From: an uncultured Campylobacter sp.
Lineage (GTDB): Bacteria > Campylobacterota > Campylobacteria > Campylobacterales > Campylobacteraceae
Assembly (NCBI RefSeq): GCF_938045205.1
Contig: NZ_CALIMY010000085.1
Span: 1 to 23,384 of the forward strand
Length of the DNA stretch: 23,384 bases
Direction: 5' to 3'
The position numbers and the translations under genes were made by a program. Of this stretch, positions 1 through 7,329 are shown piece by piece; within the stretch, counting starts at the first letter, position 1, and each line of letters begins with the position of its first letter. The notes beneath the pieces are model-generated. The model was not told where the DNA came from. It was given only the letters and a program-made list of their open reading frames with translations, and made no database searches.

Positions 1-1
1 C

Positions 2-220
2 TCTATGCAGATGATAAACGGCAAACTGATGCAAATGGCGGGTGCCGGCAAGGAGGAGGCCTCCAAGCGCGGCGGGCTAAAGAGCATCTCGGGCGAACTG
101 CAAAATAGCGACGAGAAATCGGCGCTCGTGAAAGTCGCCGTGTCTTTTAAAAACGGCACAAACCGCACCGAGAGCGTTAAACTCGTCAAAAAAGACGGCA
201 AATGGAAGGTTGCGCTTTAG
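2..220 (+). CDS. DUF4878-like protein, 3' part only
   Basis: The reading frame is open from the first bases of the window and ends with TAG at 218-220, so the gene begins upstream and only about 72 C-terminal residues are seen. The end has the pattern of DUF4878-type small secreted proteins or lipoproteins: a lysine-rich helix, a strand with VKVAVSFKNGT, then a closing strand with VKKDGKWKVAL. Members of that family usually have an N-terminal signal or lipobox, which would lie outside the window. The stop lies inside the next gene (19-bp overlap), so the two are probably co-transcribed and translationally coupled. The family assignment rests on this short pattern only; the function is not known. 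Confidence 0.6.
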   Translation, partial: SMQMINGKLMQMAGAGKEEASKRGGLKSISGELQNSDEKSALVKVAVSFKNGTNRTESVKLVKKDGKWKVAL

Positions 221-810
221 CCAAAAAGCTTCTAGTTTGTCTGATCTTCGCTCTAGGCGGGCTCGGCGAGCTTTGGACGCTCACGCGCGCGCCTACGGCA
301 AAAGAGCCGCTGTGGGTGCCGGATGAAATTTTATCAAATCTACGCACGGGCGATCTCGTCTTTCGCATGGGCGACGTCACCGACAGCCGCATAATCGCAA
401 CCGCAACGAATTTTAAATACTCGCACGTAGGCATGATCGTGCGGGAACGCCCGCTTTTGGTAGTGCACGCCGTAACGGGCGAGGGCGAGCGAGACGGCGT
501 CGCAGCTGTTTCGATGCAGGAGTTTTTGGCGCATGCGCGAGACTTCGGCGCGGCGCGGATAAATTTTTTAAGTGAGGAGCAAAAGGCGCGCCTAGCCGCC
601 TCTTTACTTAAGCGCGTCGGCGAGGGTTTTACGCTAAGACCTCGCGGCGAAGCGAACCTCTACTGCACGACGCTACTTGAGCAGGAAATTTCAAAAATCA
701 CGGAATTTTCGCCGCAGTATTTTAAGCTAAGCTTAGCCGTCCTGGGCGGCGAATACCTCGCGCCGAAAGCATTTTGGCACTACGGCGGCGTTGAAATTTT
801 ATACGAGTGA
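202..810 (+). CDS. YiiX/YebB-type permuted NlpC/P60 cysteine hydrolase
   Basis: The 202-aa protein has an N-terminal hydrophobic segment (about residues 8-23), so it is likely exported or anchored at the inner membrane. The permuted papain-like core is recognisable: GDLVFR at 50-55, the histidine block YSHVGM with His75, and the cysteine block YCTTLLE with Cys155. In YiiX-like proteins the Cys/His pair is catalytic, and the family is thought to cut or transfer amide or ester bonds in the envelope; the substrate is unknown here. The ATG at 202 is the only good early start and lies inside the end of the preceding gene, which suggests coupling. The motifs are clear; the biological role is inference. 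Confidence 0.8.
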   Translation: MEGCALAKKLLVCLIFALGGLGELWTLTRAPTAKEPLWVPDEILSNLRTGDLVFRMGDVTDSRIIATATNFKYSHVGMIVRERPLLVVHAVTGEGERDGVAAVSMQEFLAHARDFGAARINFLSEEQKARLAASLLKRVGEGFTLRPRGEANLYCTTLLEQEISKITEFSPQYFKLSLAVLGGEYLAPKAFWHYGGVEILYE

Positions 811-1204
811 TAGGCACGACCTAGCTTGGGTTGGAATTTTGCGCGCCGTGTAAATTTAAAATATCGCGTCAATTTAAATCCGCACATGAATAAAATTTGA
901 TCTTAAAATTCCGTGCCGTAAAATTTCGGTCAGAATTTGCTTTGACGCTAAATTTTAAAATTCCGCGCTCGATAAAATTTTATATTAGAATTCCGCAGAG
1001 CGTCAAATTTACAAATTTCGCTAGCTACCGAATTCGCAAAATTACCGCTAGCTTCAAATTTTGCACATTCTACACGCAAAACAAAATTCCGCCTTGCTGC
1101 AGAATTTTCAAAACACGAAATTTACAATTCGTAAAATCCCAAAAGAATAAAATTTTATAAAAAGCGTAACTTACAAAATTTCAAAAAGCGAGGCGCGCGA
1201 GCTT
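811..1204. other. AAATTT-rich intergenic region without a convincing gene
   Basis: About 390 bp between the YiiX-like gene and the end of nusA. It is made of roughly 15-20-bp steps, each carrying AAATTT, AAAATTCCG or AATTTT. The only long open frame (897-1160) has no Shine-Dalgarno site and encodes a monotonous K-F-x-I pattern that simply reflects the repeated word, so I do not call it a gene. The part next to nusA holds the nusA terminator candidate. The region may be a decayed array of the same kind of short units found inside genes elsewhere in the window. Confidence 0.6.
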
Positions 1205-1215
1205 TTACAGCTCGC
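1184..1215 (-). terminator. possible nusA terminator
   Basis: On the minus strand GCGAGC and GCTCGC form a 6-bp stem (1197-1202 with 1210-1215) whose loop contains the nusA stop codon. A run of five T follows about 8 nt later. The gap between stem and T-run makes it a weak intrinsic terminator. Confidence 0.35.
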
Positions 1216-2332
1216 CGAAAAGCGCTTCGAGATTTTTAAGACCTTCTTCCTTGGATACCTTTTTCTCACTCGCCGAGCCAGTTTCGATAAGCTCGATCTC
1301 GCAGCCGCACAGCATCGAGGCGAGTCGGATATTTAGGCCGTTTTTGCCGATCGCTTTACTTTTTTGATCGGGGTTTACATAGACGATCGCCTTGCCGTCC
1401 TGCGCTATTTTGACCGAGTTTACGATCGCGGGCGCCATCGCACGAGTGATCAAAATTTCGGGGCTTGCGGAGTATTCAAACGCGTCGATGCTCTCGCCGC
1501 CGCTTCCGTCTTGCAAATTTTTGCTTAAAAATCTACTTACCGCGTCGATGCGAGCGCCTCCTTTGCCGACGGTGGCGCCTACCGGATCGACGTTTGGCGA
1601 GACGGCGCTAAGCGCGATCTTGGCTCGCCTGCCGGGGATTCTGGCGCAGGCTTGGATGATGACGCTGCCGTCTTTGATCTCTGGGACTTCGGCGGCGAGT
1701 AGGGCTTCTAGAAATTTCGGGCTGGTGCGCGAAAGTTCTAGCCTGATGCCGTGAGATTTGTCGATCGCTACGTTTTTGATGACGGCTTGCAGCACGTCGC
1801 CCACTTTGAAATTCTCGCCCTTGATGCGGTTTTTAAGTGGCATGAAAGCCTTCGTATCCTCGATCTCTACGTAGGTCGTGCCGTCGTGATCGATCTTAGT
1901 GACCGTGCCGTGGGTGAGAGTGCCTACCTTGCTTTTATAGTTTTCAAAAATTTTCTCTTCGAGCAGTCGCTGGATATGAAAATTTAGCTCTCTAGCCAGC
2001 ACGCCGGAAGCCGTGCGACCGAGGTTTTCGATATTTATTTCGTAGCTTAACTCATCGCCGATCTCTGCGTTTTCGCCTATTTTTTTGGCTTCGCTCAGCG
2101 CGATGAAGTTGTGATCATCGAGCCGCTCATCATCATCTGCGACGACGTGGACCTTTTGGTAGAGCTTGACGCGTTTGGTCTGCGGATCGACTTCGCTGTC
2201 GTAGAGATACTCCTCGCCGAAAAGTCTTTTTGCGGTCTGGATGAACGCCGTTTTGACGCGCTCTTTGACGTCCGCGGGCTCAAGCCCCTTTTCATTTGCA
2301 ATCGACTCGATGATGTCGGTGATTTTTTCCAT
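1205..2332 (-). CDS. nusA: transcription termination/antitermination factor NusA
   Basis: The 375-aa protein has the NusA order: N-terminal RNA-polymerase-binding domain (about 1-130), S1 domain (about 136-201), KH1 with VGKGG at 255-259 and KH2 with IGKNG at 328-332. NusA binds elongating RNA polymerase and nascent RNA and modulates pausing, termination and antitermination. It is shorter than the E. coli protein because the C-terminal acidic repeats are missing, as in many bacteria. Between KH1 and its last strand there is a small DGSGGES-like extension (about 274-281), in line with the Gly/Ser-rich insertions of other genes here. ATG at 2332 is preceded by AAGGA. Divergent from the HP0268-miaB genes, the same set as around nusA in C. 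jejuni as I recall it. Confidence 0.95.
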   Translation of the reverse strand: MEKITDIIESIANEKGLEPADVKERVKTAFIQTAKRLFGEEYLYDSEVDPQTKRVKLYQKVHVVADDDERLDDHNFIALSEAKKIGENAEIGDELSYEINIENLGRTASGVLARELNFHIQRLLEEKIFENYKSKVGTLTHGTVTKIDHDGTTYVEIEDTKAFMPLKNRIKGENFKVGDVLQAVIKNVAIDKSHGIRLELSRTSPKFLEALLAAEVPEIKDGSVIIQACARIPGRRAKIALSAVSPNVDPVGATVGKGGARIDAVSRFLSKNLQDGSGGESIDAFEYSASPEILITRAMAPAIVNSVKIAQDGKAIVYVNPDQKSKAIGKNGLNIRLASMLCGCEIELIETGSASEKKVSKEEGLKNLEALFGEL

Positions 2333-2394
2333 AAATTTTCCTTAAGATTTGATTTCGTGCTACTAAATTTGGATTTTAAATTTTGAAGTGCGGT

Positions 2395-2400
2395 ATTATA
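2395..2400 (-). promoter_or_regulatory. -10 box of nusA
   Basis: TATAAT on the minus strand, about 62 bp upstream of the nusA start, in a T/A-rich stretch. Campylobacter sigma-70 promoters rely on the -10 box and upstream T-rich periodicity more than on a -35 box. By position it fits nusA. Confidence 0.5.
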
Positions 2401-2489
2401 TGGAATTTTGACTTTATTTTTATTTAAACGAATTATTATCTAAATTTCGCTAAACTCGCGGGTTTAAAACATAAATGAAAGGATAGATC

Positions 2490-2732
2490 ATGCAGCTAAA
2501 ACTTGCCAGAACGGAGCTTGCCTCTAAGCCAAAAAGCGTTAAGATCGAGGATTTGCAAGCCCAAGTAGAAAAGAGCGGACAAAAAATATTTTATCTGGAT
2601 AGAGAAAATTCTCAAAAAGATTTAGCCGCTTTGGTGGATTTTTTCGATACTAAGGGTTTTAGCGTGTATCAGCGCATAGTGCGATACGGGCTGAACGAAA
2701 ACGAGTATATGTACGAGGTACATATCCTTTGA
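2490..2732 (+). CDS. HP0268 family small nuclease-like protein
   Basis: The 80-aa protein matches the Helicobacter HP0268 family in length and pattern: an N-terminal LKLARTE strand, the central KIFYLDRENSQKDLAALVDFFDTKGF block and a C-terminal NEYMYEVHIL strand. H. pylori HP0268 has been described as a small dimeric protein with metal-dependent DNA nicking and RNase activity; whether this homologue is active is not shown by the sequence. The ATG has AAAGGA 8 nt upstream. Its stop TGA overlaps the TTG start of miaB, so the two are coupled. The pairing with miaB is conserved in Campylobacter as I recall. Confidence 0.8.
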   Translation: MQLKLARTELASKPKSVKIEDLQAQVEKSGQKIFYLDRENSQKDLAALVDFFDTKGFSVYQRIVRYGLNENEYMYEVHIL

Positions 2733-4024
2733 GTAAACTCCTCTTCATCCAGACCCTAGGTTGTGCGATGAACGTGCGCGATAGCGAGCATATTATCGCG
2801 CAGCTAAAAGAGCAAGATTACGAGATTACCGATAACATTAGCATTGCCGATCTGATTTTAATAAACACATGTTCCGTGCGCGAAAAGCCAGTGCATAAGC
2901 TTTTCAGCGAGATCGGAGCTTTTGATAAAGCGCGAAAAAGAGGCTCTAAAATCGGCGTTTGCGGCTGCACCGCAAGCCATCTGGGCGGAGAGATTTTTAA
3001 GCGCGCACCATTCGTGGATTTCGTACTCGGCGCCAGAAACGTATCTAAAATTTCGCAAGCCGTACGTACGCCAAAATTTATCAGCACGGACATAAACTAC
3101 GACGAGAGCGAGTTTGCCTTCGGCGATTTTGCGAGCTCTCCATATAAATCCTTCATAAACATAATGATCGGTTGCGACAAAAAGTGCTCCTACTGCATCG
3201 TGCCGCAGACTAGAGGCGATGAAATTTCAATCCCCGCTCAAATCATCTTGCGCGAAGCCGAAAGATCCGCCGCTCGCGGCGCCAAAGAGATATTTTTGCT
3301 CGGACAAAACGTCAATAATTATGGCAAGCGCTTTTCTAGCGCGCACGAAAAAATCGACTTCAGCGACCTGCTCGTGCGGCTTAGCGAGATAGAGGGCATC
3401 GAGCGCATCCGCTTTACTAGCCCGCATCCGCTGCATATGGACGATAAATTTTTAGACATTTTTTGCAATAATCCTAAAATTTGTAAATCGATACATATGC
3501 CACTGCAAAGCGGCTCCAGCAAGGTTTTGCGCGATATGAAGCGCGGATATACCAAGCAGTGGTATCTGGACCGCGCGCTTAAACTGCGCCAAAGCTGCTC
3601 GGGCGTAGCGATCAGCACCGACATCATCGTGGGCTATCCAAGCGAGAGCGAGGAGGATTTTGCCGAGACGATGGAGGTGTTAGAAGCGGTGAGATTCGAG
3701 CAGGTTTTTTCCTTTAAATTTAGCCCGAGACCGCTCACGCCGGCAGCAAATTTAAAGCCGCTGGATGATGAAATTTCAAGCGAAAGGCTAAGCAGGCTAC
3801 AAAGCGCTCACGCTAAAATTTTAGACGAGATCGCAGGAGCGCAAAAAGATAAAATTTTCGACGTGTATTTCGAGGAGCTGCGAGAGGGCGGTACCGCGTG
3901 CGGTAGAAGCTTTTCAAATTTTCTAATCTGCGCGCAAGGCGGCGAGGAGCTACTAGGCAAAACGCGCAGAGTACGTGTCGAAAAGACCGCCAGAATGGCG
4001 CTTTATGGAAAAGTTATCGCTTAA
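2729..4024 (+). CDS. miaB: tRNA-2-methylthio-N6-dimethylallyladenosine synthase MiaB
   Basis: A 431-aa methylthiotransferase. The N-terminal UPF0004 domain carries three cluster cysteines (Cys12 in TLGCAMN, Cys48 in NTCSVRE, Cys80 in CGCTAS). The radical SAM motif is GCDKKCSYC (Cys149, Cys153, Cys156), followed by VPQTRG, and the C-terminal 65 residues form a TRAM domain. MiaB adds the methylthio group to i6A37 of tRNAs reading UNN codons. NTCSVRE and VPQTRG separate it from RimO, which is also present in this window. Translation starts at TTG overlapping the TGA of the HP0268-like gene (TTGA), so expression should depend on the upstream gene. The downstream acyltransferase start lies inside its 3' end. 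Confidence 0.95.
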   Translation: MSKLLFIQTLGCAMNVRDSEHIIAQLKEQDYEITDNISIADLILINTCSVREKPVHKLFSEIGAFDKARKRGSKIGVCGCTASHLGGEIFKRAPFVDFVLGARNVSKISQAVRTPKFISTDINYDESEFAFGDFASSPYKSFINIMIGCDKKCSYCIVPQTRGDEISIPAQIILREAERSAARGAKEIFLLGQNVNNYGKRFSSAHEKIDFSDLLVRLSEIEGIERIRFTSPHPLHMDDKFLDIFCNNPKICKSIHMPLQSGSSKVLRDMKRGYTKQWYLDRALKLRQSCSGVAISTDIIVGYPSESEEDFAETMEVLEAVRFEQVFSFKFSPRPLTPAANLKPLDDEISSERLSRLQSAHAKILDEIAGAQKDKIFDVYFEELREGGTACGRSFSNFLICAQGGEELLGKTRRVRVEKTARMALYGKVIA

Positions 4025-4658
4025 AAAGCGGCTGTTTTTCCGCATCGCCGAATATCTCATTTTTATCCTGATTTGGTGTATTTTTTTAACGTGCAGGGTT
4101 AAATTTACCCCCGCTAAGCTGCCCGAAAAGCCCTGCATCGTCGTGTTTTGGCACGGAAGGCTAGCGATGATGAGCTTTGCTTATAGGCGCTGGTGGCTGC
4201 GGGATTTCGGCAGCAAAAGGCGCGCCAAGGTTATCATCAGCGATCACAAAGACGGCGAGATCATCACGCGCGTGATCTCGCATTTCGGTATCGGCGCGAT
4301 CCGCGGCAGTAGCTTTAAGGGCGGCGCGCGAGCCCTTATGGGTGCGATCAAAGAGATAAAAAACGGCACCGACGTCATCATCACTCCCGACGGCCCGCGC
4401 GGCCCGCTTCACAGCGTCGCCGACGGTGCCGTGATCCTTGCGCAGCGGCTAAGCCTAGGTATTTACGCGCTAAATTACGAAGCGAGCAGTTTTTGGAAAT
4501 TTCATAGCTGGGACGAGATGGTATTGCCAAAGCCCTTTTCGCGCATAAATTACAGCCTCAGCGCGCCGCTAAATTTAGAAGGACTTGACCTTGAAAAGGG
4601 CAAAGAGGCGATTAGGCAACTGCTTTTTGCAAGCGCCGAGAAGGACGTTAAATTTTAG
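4005..4658 (+). CDS. DUF374 lysophospholipid acyltransferase-like protein
   Basis: A 217-aa protein with an N-terminal membrane helix (about 15-30) and the DUF374 signature blocks: FWHGRLAMM (His50), ISDHKDGE at 78-85, GIGAIRGSS at 95-103, KGGARAL at 105-111 and TPDGPRGP at 127-134. The family belongs to the glycerolipid/LPS acyltransferase superfamily and probably transfers an acyl chain to a lipid at the inner face of the membrane; the substrate is not defined. I use ATG at 4005 (20-bp overlap with miaB). A GTG at 3975 would add ten residues without any family pattern. Neither start has a clear Shine-Dalgarno site, consistent with coupling to miaB. Confidence 0.85.
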   Translation: MEKLSLKKRLFFRIAEYLIFILIWCIFLTCRVKFTPAKLPEKPCIVVFWHGRLAMMSFAYRRWWLRDFGSKRRAKVIISDHKDGEIITRVISHFGIGAIRGSSFKGGARALMGAIKEIKNGTDVIITPDGPRGPLHSVADGAVILAQRLSLGIYALNYEASSFWKFHSWDEMVLPKPFSRINYSLSAPLNLEGLDLEKGKEAIRQLLFASAEKDVKF

Positions 4659-4679
4659 TTTGAAATAATAGTGTTTCGA

Positions 4680-4685
4680 TATAAT
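4680..4685 (+). promoter_or_regulatory. -10 box upstream of the 4705 gene
   Basis: TATAAT 20 bp before the start codon. The predicted RNA would begin only about 10-15 nt upstream of ATG, just ahead of the AGGAG site at 4695-4699. This indicates that the downstream gene can be transcribed separately from miaB. Confidence 0.55.
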
Positions 4686-4704
4686 TGCAATTTTAGGAGA
4701 AAAA

Positions 4705-5460
4705 ATGGCACTATTTAAAGCAAAATCATTCCTCGGCGTCGCTAAAAGTGCTGACGCATGCGAGTTTTTTTATAGAAAATTGGGCTTTGGTAAAAGAATT
4801 TTGGATGAGAAATCCGATCGCTTTCCCATCGCGCAAGAAAACGATCTGGCTACCTCGCTGGCAGGCTTTGCGGATCTGAGTGATAAAAATTTAATCTCTT
4901 GTGTGTTGATAGACGACGAAAATCAAAGGGTGCATTTTAACGAAGATTATATGATTAAAGAAAATAGTATTTATCAAAAAGTCGATGATAGTTTCATAGT
5001 GGAATTTCCTCGCGCAAGTGCACAGGCGGCGGATGAGACTTTTGGAATAGAATTTAGCTCGCACGCTAGTTTATTTAAAATTTTATACTTCTTGTTAAAA
5101 AATCAAAGCGATTTTGAAAATATGGCGATGTTCGCGCTGAAATTTAATAACCGCGCATGTTTCGTCGTTGCCAACCAAGAACGCGTGCTCTACGCCGATA
5201 TAATGCGTATCGACGAGGAGATGCAGGCAGCGATGAGCGATACTGACGAGCTATTTTACGAGCTTTTAAATTTTCAGATCGAGACCTTCTATAAATCCGA
5301 AAATAGCGAGTTTCTCACTAATGTTTTCATCTACTCAGACGGCACACTTAGCAACGAGATCGGCTACGTGATTTTCACGCGTATCTTCATCAAAACAAAT
5401 CTGATAAATCTAAATTTCGCCGATTACATCAACAAAATCGCGATGCTGGAAGCCCGCTAG
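4705..5460 (+). CDS. conserved hypothetical protein
   Basis: A 251-aa protein I cannot assign to a family. It has no signal peptide and no clear membrane segment, an acidic mixed alpha/beta composition, and alternating hydrophobic stretches such as ISCVLID, ACFVVAN and GYVIFTRIFI. The start is well supported: ATG 6 nt after AGGAG and a TATAAT box. Position after miaB and the DUF374 gene fits the hypothetical gene found at the same place in C. jejuni as I remember it. The C-terminus stops soon after a hydrophobic strand; nothing suggests truncation. Function unknown. Confidence 0.75.
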   Translation: MALFKAKSFLGVAKSADACEFFYRKLGFGKRILDEKSDRFPIAQENDLATSLAGFADLSDKNLISCVLIDDENQRVHFNEDYMIKENSIYQKVDDSFIVEFPRASAQAADETFGIEFSSHASLFKILYFLLKNQSDFENMAMFALKFNNRACFVVANQERVLYADIMRIDEEMQAAMSDTDELFYELLNFQIETFYKSENSEFLTNVFIYSDGTLSNEIGYVIFTRIFIKTNLINLNFADYINKIAMLEAR

Positions 5461-5628
5461 ATCAAATATTTCGCTCCGCACCGAGGCGGAATTTTAAAAT
5501 TTTATCTTTGCAATTGCGCTTGCTTGATACGATTTAGTTGCCTGTTTGCGCCGCATTTTATTAAATTTTATCTCGCGTTACATAATGGAATTTTGACTAG
5601 GTAAAATCAATCCGTATTTAGACGGCTT

Positions 5629-5648
5629 GCTTAAATTTAAGCTTTTTT
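5629..5648 (+). terminator. palindrome plus T-run, likely terminator
   Basis: A perfect 14-nt palindrome (5629-5642) built on AAATTT is followed directly by six T (5643-5648). A wider pair AGACGG (5620-5625) / CCGTCT (5661-5666) encloses it. It lies between the convergent ends of the 4705 gene (+) and the phosphoesterase (-). The rest of 5461-5688 shows only scattered AAATTT words. Confidence 0.45.
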
Positions 5649-5688
5649 GCCGCAAAAGGTCCGTCTTACGCCGTAAATTTTATCTTTT

Positions 5689-6345
5689 TCACGAATCACG
5701 ATTAATTTTGCGTAAAAAATTTTCTATCAAAGCCCGCCTTTGCTCCACGTCGTCGTTCTCGCTAATGCCCTCTAGCTCACTTGCGTGATGAGCCTTGGGC
5801 GGGATATCTTTCAGATACGACCACACCTCATCCTCGCTTAAAATTTTGCCGTGCAGATCAAAGCCCACGTTTAGCGCCCTGCCCGAAACTTCAGCCATAT
5901 CTGCGTGCAGGTGACCGTAGAGCATCAGCGCGCCATAATGGCAGTTTGCCCACTCGATCATCGGGTAGTGAGATAGAGCCGCTCTCTTATGCGATAGGCG
6001 CACAAAGGCGTAGCCCACGATCTGCTCAAACATAAAATTACCGTCCGCCTTGTGCTGGCTTAACAGCTCGTTTTTCATCGCAGCGATGCGCCCATCGTGG
6101 TTGCCGAGCACTAAAAAATGTCGCCCGTTTAGCCTGCCAAGTAACTCGCAAGTGTGCGCAAAATCCTTGTGAAAGGACACGTCGCCAAGATTATAGACGA
6201 GATCCTCGGGCGTAACGAGCGCATTCCAAGTGGCGATGAGATTTTCATCCATCTCAGCCACGTTCGCGCCTTTTCTAAAATTCGGATATTTTTTCAGCAC
6301 CAGCTCGTGACCGAAGTGCAGATCGGAGGTAAAATAAACGCTCAC
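5689..6345 (-). CDS. calcineurin-like metallophosphoesterase
   Basis: A 218-aa cytoplasmic protein with the metallophosphoesterase motifs in order: SDLHFGH (Asp8, His10, His13), the LGDVSF block, GNHDG, the SHYPM histidine block and GHLH. These ligands bind two metals and support phosphoester hydrolysis; the substrate is unknown. The start is GTG at 6345, overlapping the TGA of tilS by 4 nt (GTGA) and preceded by AAGGAG with 5 nt spacing, so this start is secure. It is the last gene of the panC-rimO-tilS operon. The C-terminal 45 residues are acidic and outside the core. Confidence 0.85.
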   Translation of the reverse strand: MSVYFTSDLHFGHELVLKKYPNFRKGANVAEMDENLIATWNALVTPEDLVYNLGDVSFHKDFAHTCELLGRLNGRHFLVLGNHDGRIAAMKNELLSQHKADGNFMFEQIVGYAFVRLSHKRAALSHYPMIEWANCHYGALMLYGHLHADMAEVSGRALNVGFDLHGKILSEDEVWSYLKDIPPKAHHASELEGISENDDVEQRRALIENFLRKINRDS

Positions 6346-7328
6346 AAAAGCTCCTTAAATAGCGCAAGATCCGCGCCCGAAGCAAACAAAAATCCGCGGT
6401 TTATCGGCGGGATTTTTAAGGTGCGGCACGCTTCTTTAAATTTCTTTTCCATCGTCGCTTTGATATATGGCGTCACAAAAATAAAATTTTTGCCAGCTCC
6501 GATGGCTACCTTGCCGCCGAGCACGCAGTCGGCGCCGTTTTCTAGGCAGCGAGCGCATTCGTTTCGCTGTGCCGAGCTTAGCACGAGTCCTAGCCTCTTG
6601 CAGGTAAGACCCACGCCGCGAATCTCGTTTGTACCGCGTTTTACGAGGTAAATTTTAGGCGCAGGATTAGAAATCTCGGGAGTTAAGCTTAACGCGTCAG
6701 CCGCCAAAAACTCAAAGCTTTTTTTCACACCGCCAAAGTATTCGTTTAAAAACGGCTCGCTAAATTTCGCGCGAACAAATCCGCGTTTAAACCGGGCCGT
6801 TAAATTCGTCTCGTCGGTGAAGTATTTTAGATTTCGCCCCTGCAAAAACCGCTCCAGCTCGCACTTTCGCACGCCTAGAAGCGGACGAGCGATCACGTAG
6901 TCATCGCGGGGCTCAAGCTCTTGCATGCCTAGCAGCTCGCTAAGCCCCGCGCCACGCCCAAGCTGCATCAAAAACCACTCGAATTTATCATCAAACTGAT
7001 GCGCCAAGATCAAATTTTCATAGCCCCGCTCGCGGCAAATCTCGGCGAAAAACTCGTATCTGGCCGCACGCGCCTCGTGCTCGAAATTTGACGCGCCCAG
7101 TCGCACGCTTTTTACGTAGATTTGTTTGTTAAATTTGGCTGCGAGCTGCTGCGCCGAATCGACTTCGTCCTTGCTCTGCGAGCGGACGTTATAGTCCACG
7201 ATCGCAAGGTCAAATTTCACGCCAGCCTCGTCCAGAAGGTAAAAAAGCGCCGTGCTATCGACGCCGTGCGAAAATGCAAGCAGATTTCGACCCGATTTTA
7301 GCTTGCGTAAAACGGGCGCGCTTAGCAT
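6342..7328 (-). CDS. tilS: tRNA(Ile)-lysidine synthase TilS
   Basis: A 328-aa ATP-dependent ligase of the PP-loop family that modifies C34 of tRNA-Ile(CAU) to lysidine, changing its decoding from AUG to AUA. The P-loop is at 18-25 (AFSHGVDS) with His21 where most members have Gly (SGGxDS). The block LAHQFDDKFEWFLMQLGRGAG matches the conserved His-Asp-Asp / RGAG region. It is shorter than the E. coli enzyme, so it lacks the full C-terminal domains. ATG at 7328 lies one base after the rimO stop (TAAAATG). An extension to 7388 would read through the end of rimO as an arginine-rich tail and is rejected. Next comes the phosphoesterase with a 4-nt overlap. Confidence 0.9.
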   Translation of the reverse strand: MLSAPVLRKLKSGRNLLAFSHGVDSTALFYLLDEAGVKFDLAIVDYNVRSQSKDEVDSAQQLAAKFNKQIYVKSVRLGASNFEHEARAARYEFFAEICRERGYENLILAHQFDDKFEWFLMQLGRGAGLSELLGMQELEPRDDYVIARPLLGVRKCELERFLQGRNLKYFTDETNLTARFKRGFVRAKFSEPFLNEYFGGVKKSFEFLAADALSLTPEISNPAPKIYLVKRGTNEIRGVGLTCKRLGLVLSSAQRNECARCLENGADCVLGGKVAIGAGKNFIFVTPYIKATMEKKFKEACRTLKIPPINRGFLFASGADLALFKELL

Positions 7329-7329
7329 T

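Noticed and set aside
897..1160. 87-codon open frame in the AAATTT-rich region
   Set aside because: No ribosome site, and the product is a monotonous K-F/I pattern that follows from the repeated DNA word.
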